64,000 nt of DNA from Xestospongia muta (taxonomy: Eukaryota; Porifera; Demospongiae; Haplosclerida; Petrosiidae): assembly GCA_963693285.1 (NCBI GenBank), contig OY848926.1, positions 2,733,001-2,797,000 of the forward strand, read 5' to 3'. The notes beneath the pieces are model-generated. The model had not been told where the DNA came from and ran no database searches. It saw only the letters and a list, made by a program, of their open reading frames with translations. Below, one piece after another: positions 61,451 to 64,000 of the stretch. How positions within the stretch are numbered: the first letter of the stretch is position 1; every line of letters begins with the position of its first letter. The position numbers and the translations under genes were made by a program.

Positions 61451-64000
61451 GGATTAGAAATTAACTGTGAAAACTGGTTAAATAAGCTGATCTGAAGAGT
61501 TAAGTAAGTTAATCTGTGTTAAATATAGTATTAAAGTAGTCTAAATAGGTTAAAACTCTAAAATAAAGAGTTTAGAGCTTTTTGAAAGTTAAAAAAGATT
61601 AGAAATTAACTGTGAAAACTGGTTAACTAAGCTGATCTAAAGGGTTTAGTAAGTTTATCTGTCATAAAAATACTAATAAAGTAGTCTAAATAGGTTAAAA
61701 CTCTAAAATAAAGTGTTTAGAGCTTTTTGATAGTTGAAAAAGGTTACAAATTAATTGTGAAAAGTGGTTAAATAAACAGATCTAAAGAGTTTAGTAAGTT
61801 TACCTGTCTTAAATATACTAATAAAGTAGTCTAAATAGGTTAAAACTCTAAAATAAAGAGTTTAGAGCGTTTTGAAAGTTAAAAAAGATTAGAAATTAGC
61901 TGTGAAAACTGGTTAAATAAGCTGACCTAAGTAGTTTAGTAAGTTTATCTGTCTTAAATATAGTAATAATATAGTCTAAATAGGTTAAAACTCTAAAATA
62001 AAGTGATTAGACCTTTTTGAAAGTTAAAAAAGATTAGAAATTAACTGTGAAAACTGGTTAAATAAGCTGATCTAAAGTGTTTAGTAAGTTTATCTGTCAT
62101 AAATATACTAATAAAGTAGTCTAAATAGGTTAAAACTCTAAAATAAAGTGTTTAGAGCTTTTTGAAAGTTAAAAAAGATTACAAATTAATTGTGAAAAGT
62201 GGTTAAATAAACAGATCTAAAGAGTTTAGTAAGTTTATCTGTCTTAAATATACTAATAAAGTAGTCTAAATAGGTTAAAACTCTAAAATAAAGTGATTAG
62301 ACCTTTTCGAAAGTTAAAAAAGATTAGATATTAACTGTGAAAACTGGTTAAATAAGCTGATCTAAGTAGTTTAGTAAGTTTATCTGTTTTAAATATAGTA
62401 ATAATGTAGTCTAAATAGGTTAAAACTCTAAAATAAAGCGATTAGAGCTTTTTGAAAGTTAAAAAAGATTAGAAATTAACTGTGAAAACTGGTTAAATAA
62501 GCTGATCTAAAGAGTTTAGTAAGTTTATCTGTCTTAAATATACTAATAAAGTAGTCTAAATAGGTTAAAACTCTAAAATAAAGAGTTTAGAGCTTTTTGA
62601 AAGTTAAAAAAGATTAGAAATTAAGTGTGAAAACTGGTTAAATAAGCTGATCTAAAGAGTTTAGTAAGTTTATCTGTCTTAAATATACTAATAAAGTAGT
62701 CTAAATAGGTTAAAACTCTAAAATAAAGAGTTTAGAGCTTTTTGAAAGTTAAAAAAGATTAGAAATTAACTGTGAAAACTGGTTAAATAAGCTGATCTAA
62801 AGAGTTTAGTAAGTTTATCTGTCTTTAATATACTAATAAAGTAGTCTAAATAGGTTAAAACTCTAAAATAAAGTGATTAGAGCTTTTTGAAAGTTAAAAA
62901 AGATTAGAAATTAACTGTGAAAACTGGTTAAATAAGCTGATCTAAAGAGTTTAGTAAGTTTATCTGTCTTAAATATACTAATAAAGTAGTCTAAATAGGT
63001 TAAAACTCAAAAATAAAGAGTTTAGTGCTTTTTGAAAGTTAAAAAAGATTAGAAATTAAGTGTGAAAACTGGTTAAATAAGCTGATCTAAAGAGTTTAGT
63101 AAGTTTATCTGTCTTAAATATACTAATAAAGTAGTCTAAATAAGTAAAAACTCTAAAATAAAGTGATTATAGCTTTTTGAAAGTTAAAAAAGATTAGAAA
63201 TTAACTGTGAAAACTGGTTAAATTAGCTGATCTAAAGAGATTAGTAAATTTATCTGTCTTAAATATAGTAATAAAGTAGTCTAAATAGGTCAAACTCTAA
63301 AATAAAGTGTTTAGAGCTTTTTGAAAGTTAAAAAAGATTAGCAATTAACTGTGAAAACTGGTTAAATAAGCTGATCTAAAGAGTTTAGTAAGTTTATCTG
63401 TCTTATATATACTAATAAAGTAGTCTAAATAGGTTAAAACTCTAAAATAAAGAGTTTAAAGCTTTTTGAAAGTTAAAAAAGATTAGAAATTAACTGTGAA
63501 AACTGGTTAAATAAGCAGAACTAAGGACTTTAATAAGTTTGTCTGTCTTAAATATACTAATAAAGTAGTCTAAATAGGTTAAAACTCTAAAATAAAGAGT
63601 TTAGAGCTTTTTCAAAGTTAAAAAAGATTAGAAATTAACTGTGAAAACTGGTTAAATAAGCTGATCTAAAGAGTTTATTAAGTTTATCTCTCTTAAATAT
63701 ACTAATAAAGTAGTCTAAATAGGTTATAACTCTCAAATAAACAGTTTAGAGCTTTTAGAAAGTTAAAAAAGATTAGAAATTAACTGTGAAAACTGGTTAA
63801 ATAAGCTGATCTAAAGAGTTTAGTAAGTTTATCTGTCTTAAATATACTAATAAAGTAGTCTAAATAGGTTAAAACTCTAAAATTAAGAGTTTAGAGCTTT
63901 TTGAAAGTTAAAAAAGATTAGAAATTAACTGTGAAAACTGGTTAAATAAGCTGATCTAAAGAGATTAGTCAGTTTATCTGTCTCAAATATAGTAATAAAG
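61429..64000 (+). repeat. Block S, copy 3 (cut by the window end)
   Basis: Aligns with copy 1 at 9544 bp from its first monomer (51901/61445) and with copy 2 at 3767 bp from 58128/61895 onward. It includes gattagcaatt at 63341 and reaches gattagtcag with tctcaaatatag at the last bases. Copy 3 therefore restores the start of the block that copy 2 lacks. Confidence 0.88.

Larger units (their letters stand above)
4116..64000 (+). repeat. Right arm of 145-bp satellite array (about 413 monomers)
   Basis: Continuous head-to-tail 145-bp monomers in the orientation starting gctgatctaaagag, running to the last base of the window. Length changes are nearly all 1-bp losses, plus four 4-bp gains and one 15-bp loss. 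The sequence holds no gene, RNA gene, mobile element or microsatellite that I could see. Stop codons are dense and every frame shifts through the monomer, so any short open frames are chance. Variant monomers are arranged in blocks described below. Confidence 0.97.

Noticed and set aside
1..64000. Possible protein-coding frames
   Set aside because: All open stretches are short. Since 145 is 1 more than a multiple of 3, every stop in the monomer falls in each frame once per three monomers. Nothing resembles a protein family.
1..64000. CRISPR array or other repeat-spacer system
   Set aside because: Units are contiguous 145-bp copies with no unique spacers. Differences between units are point changes, not replaced segments.
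1..64000. Assigning the repeat to a named satellite family or species
   Set aside because: Length and base composition fit several insect satellites, including tenebrionid beetles, and others. I could not recall a matching sequence, and a database search would be needed. A monomer hit with high identity would settle it.

Overview
The whole 64 kb window is one uninterrupted AT-rich satellite DNA array. I found no protein-coding gene, RNA gene, transposon or other single-copy sequence in it. The unit is a 145-bp monomer (about 23% G+C, no CpG in its consensus) repeated head to tail about 440 times. This points to eukaryotic centromeric, pericentromeric or other constitutive heterochromatin. The host cannot be named from the sequence. 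Monomers of 140-150 bp and this base composition occur in several insects, including tenebrionid beetles, but also elsewhere. Because 145 leaves a remainder of 1 when divided by 3, each reading frame cycles through all three monomer frames, so the many stop codons of the monomer close every frame quickly. The array runs off both ends of the window.

Orientation: taking the reading that starts gctgatctaaagag as '+', the first 4.1 kb (about 28 monomers) is inverted ('-') and the remaining 59.9 kb is '+'. The switch at about 4116-4120 is a clean head-to-head inversion inside the monomer. It shares gttaa between the two sides and leaves an 11-bp perfect inverted repeat around an 11-bp loop (4094-4126).

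Layout on the right arm. From 4.1 to 5.9 kb there are tetramer higher-order repeats (HORs) of 579 bp. From 7.4 to 19.3 kb a marker monomer (gcagaactaaggac) recurs every 7, 8, 9 or 11 monomers, including a tandem 7-mer pair. From 19.5 to 22.3 kb there is an 11-mer pair (offset 1593). From 22.4 to 24.1 kb there is a 6-mer pair (offset 869). From 24.1 to 30 kb there are 17-mer and 10-mer duplications. From 33 to 52 kb large blocks are copied and interleaved at offsets of 5078, 3912, 4641, 9715 and 12470 bp. From 51.9 kb to the end there is a young block present three times (offsets 5777 and 3767), with very few differences between copies.

Taken together, the array shows repeated rounds of segmental amplification by unequal exchange, inversion and local deletion. 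Diagnostic variants let individual events be ordered. Monomer families in the inverted arm reappear, with the same neighbour order, at 22-32 kb on the other strand, so the two arms share ancestry. Offsets and block edges were counted by hand from the numbered lines. Offsets should be good to 1-2 bp at the named markers; block edges are accurate only to about one monomer. Collapse or duplication by the assembler cannot be excluded from sequence alone.
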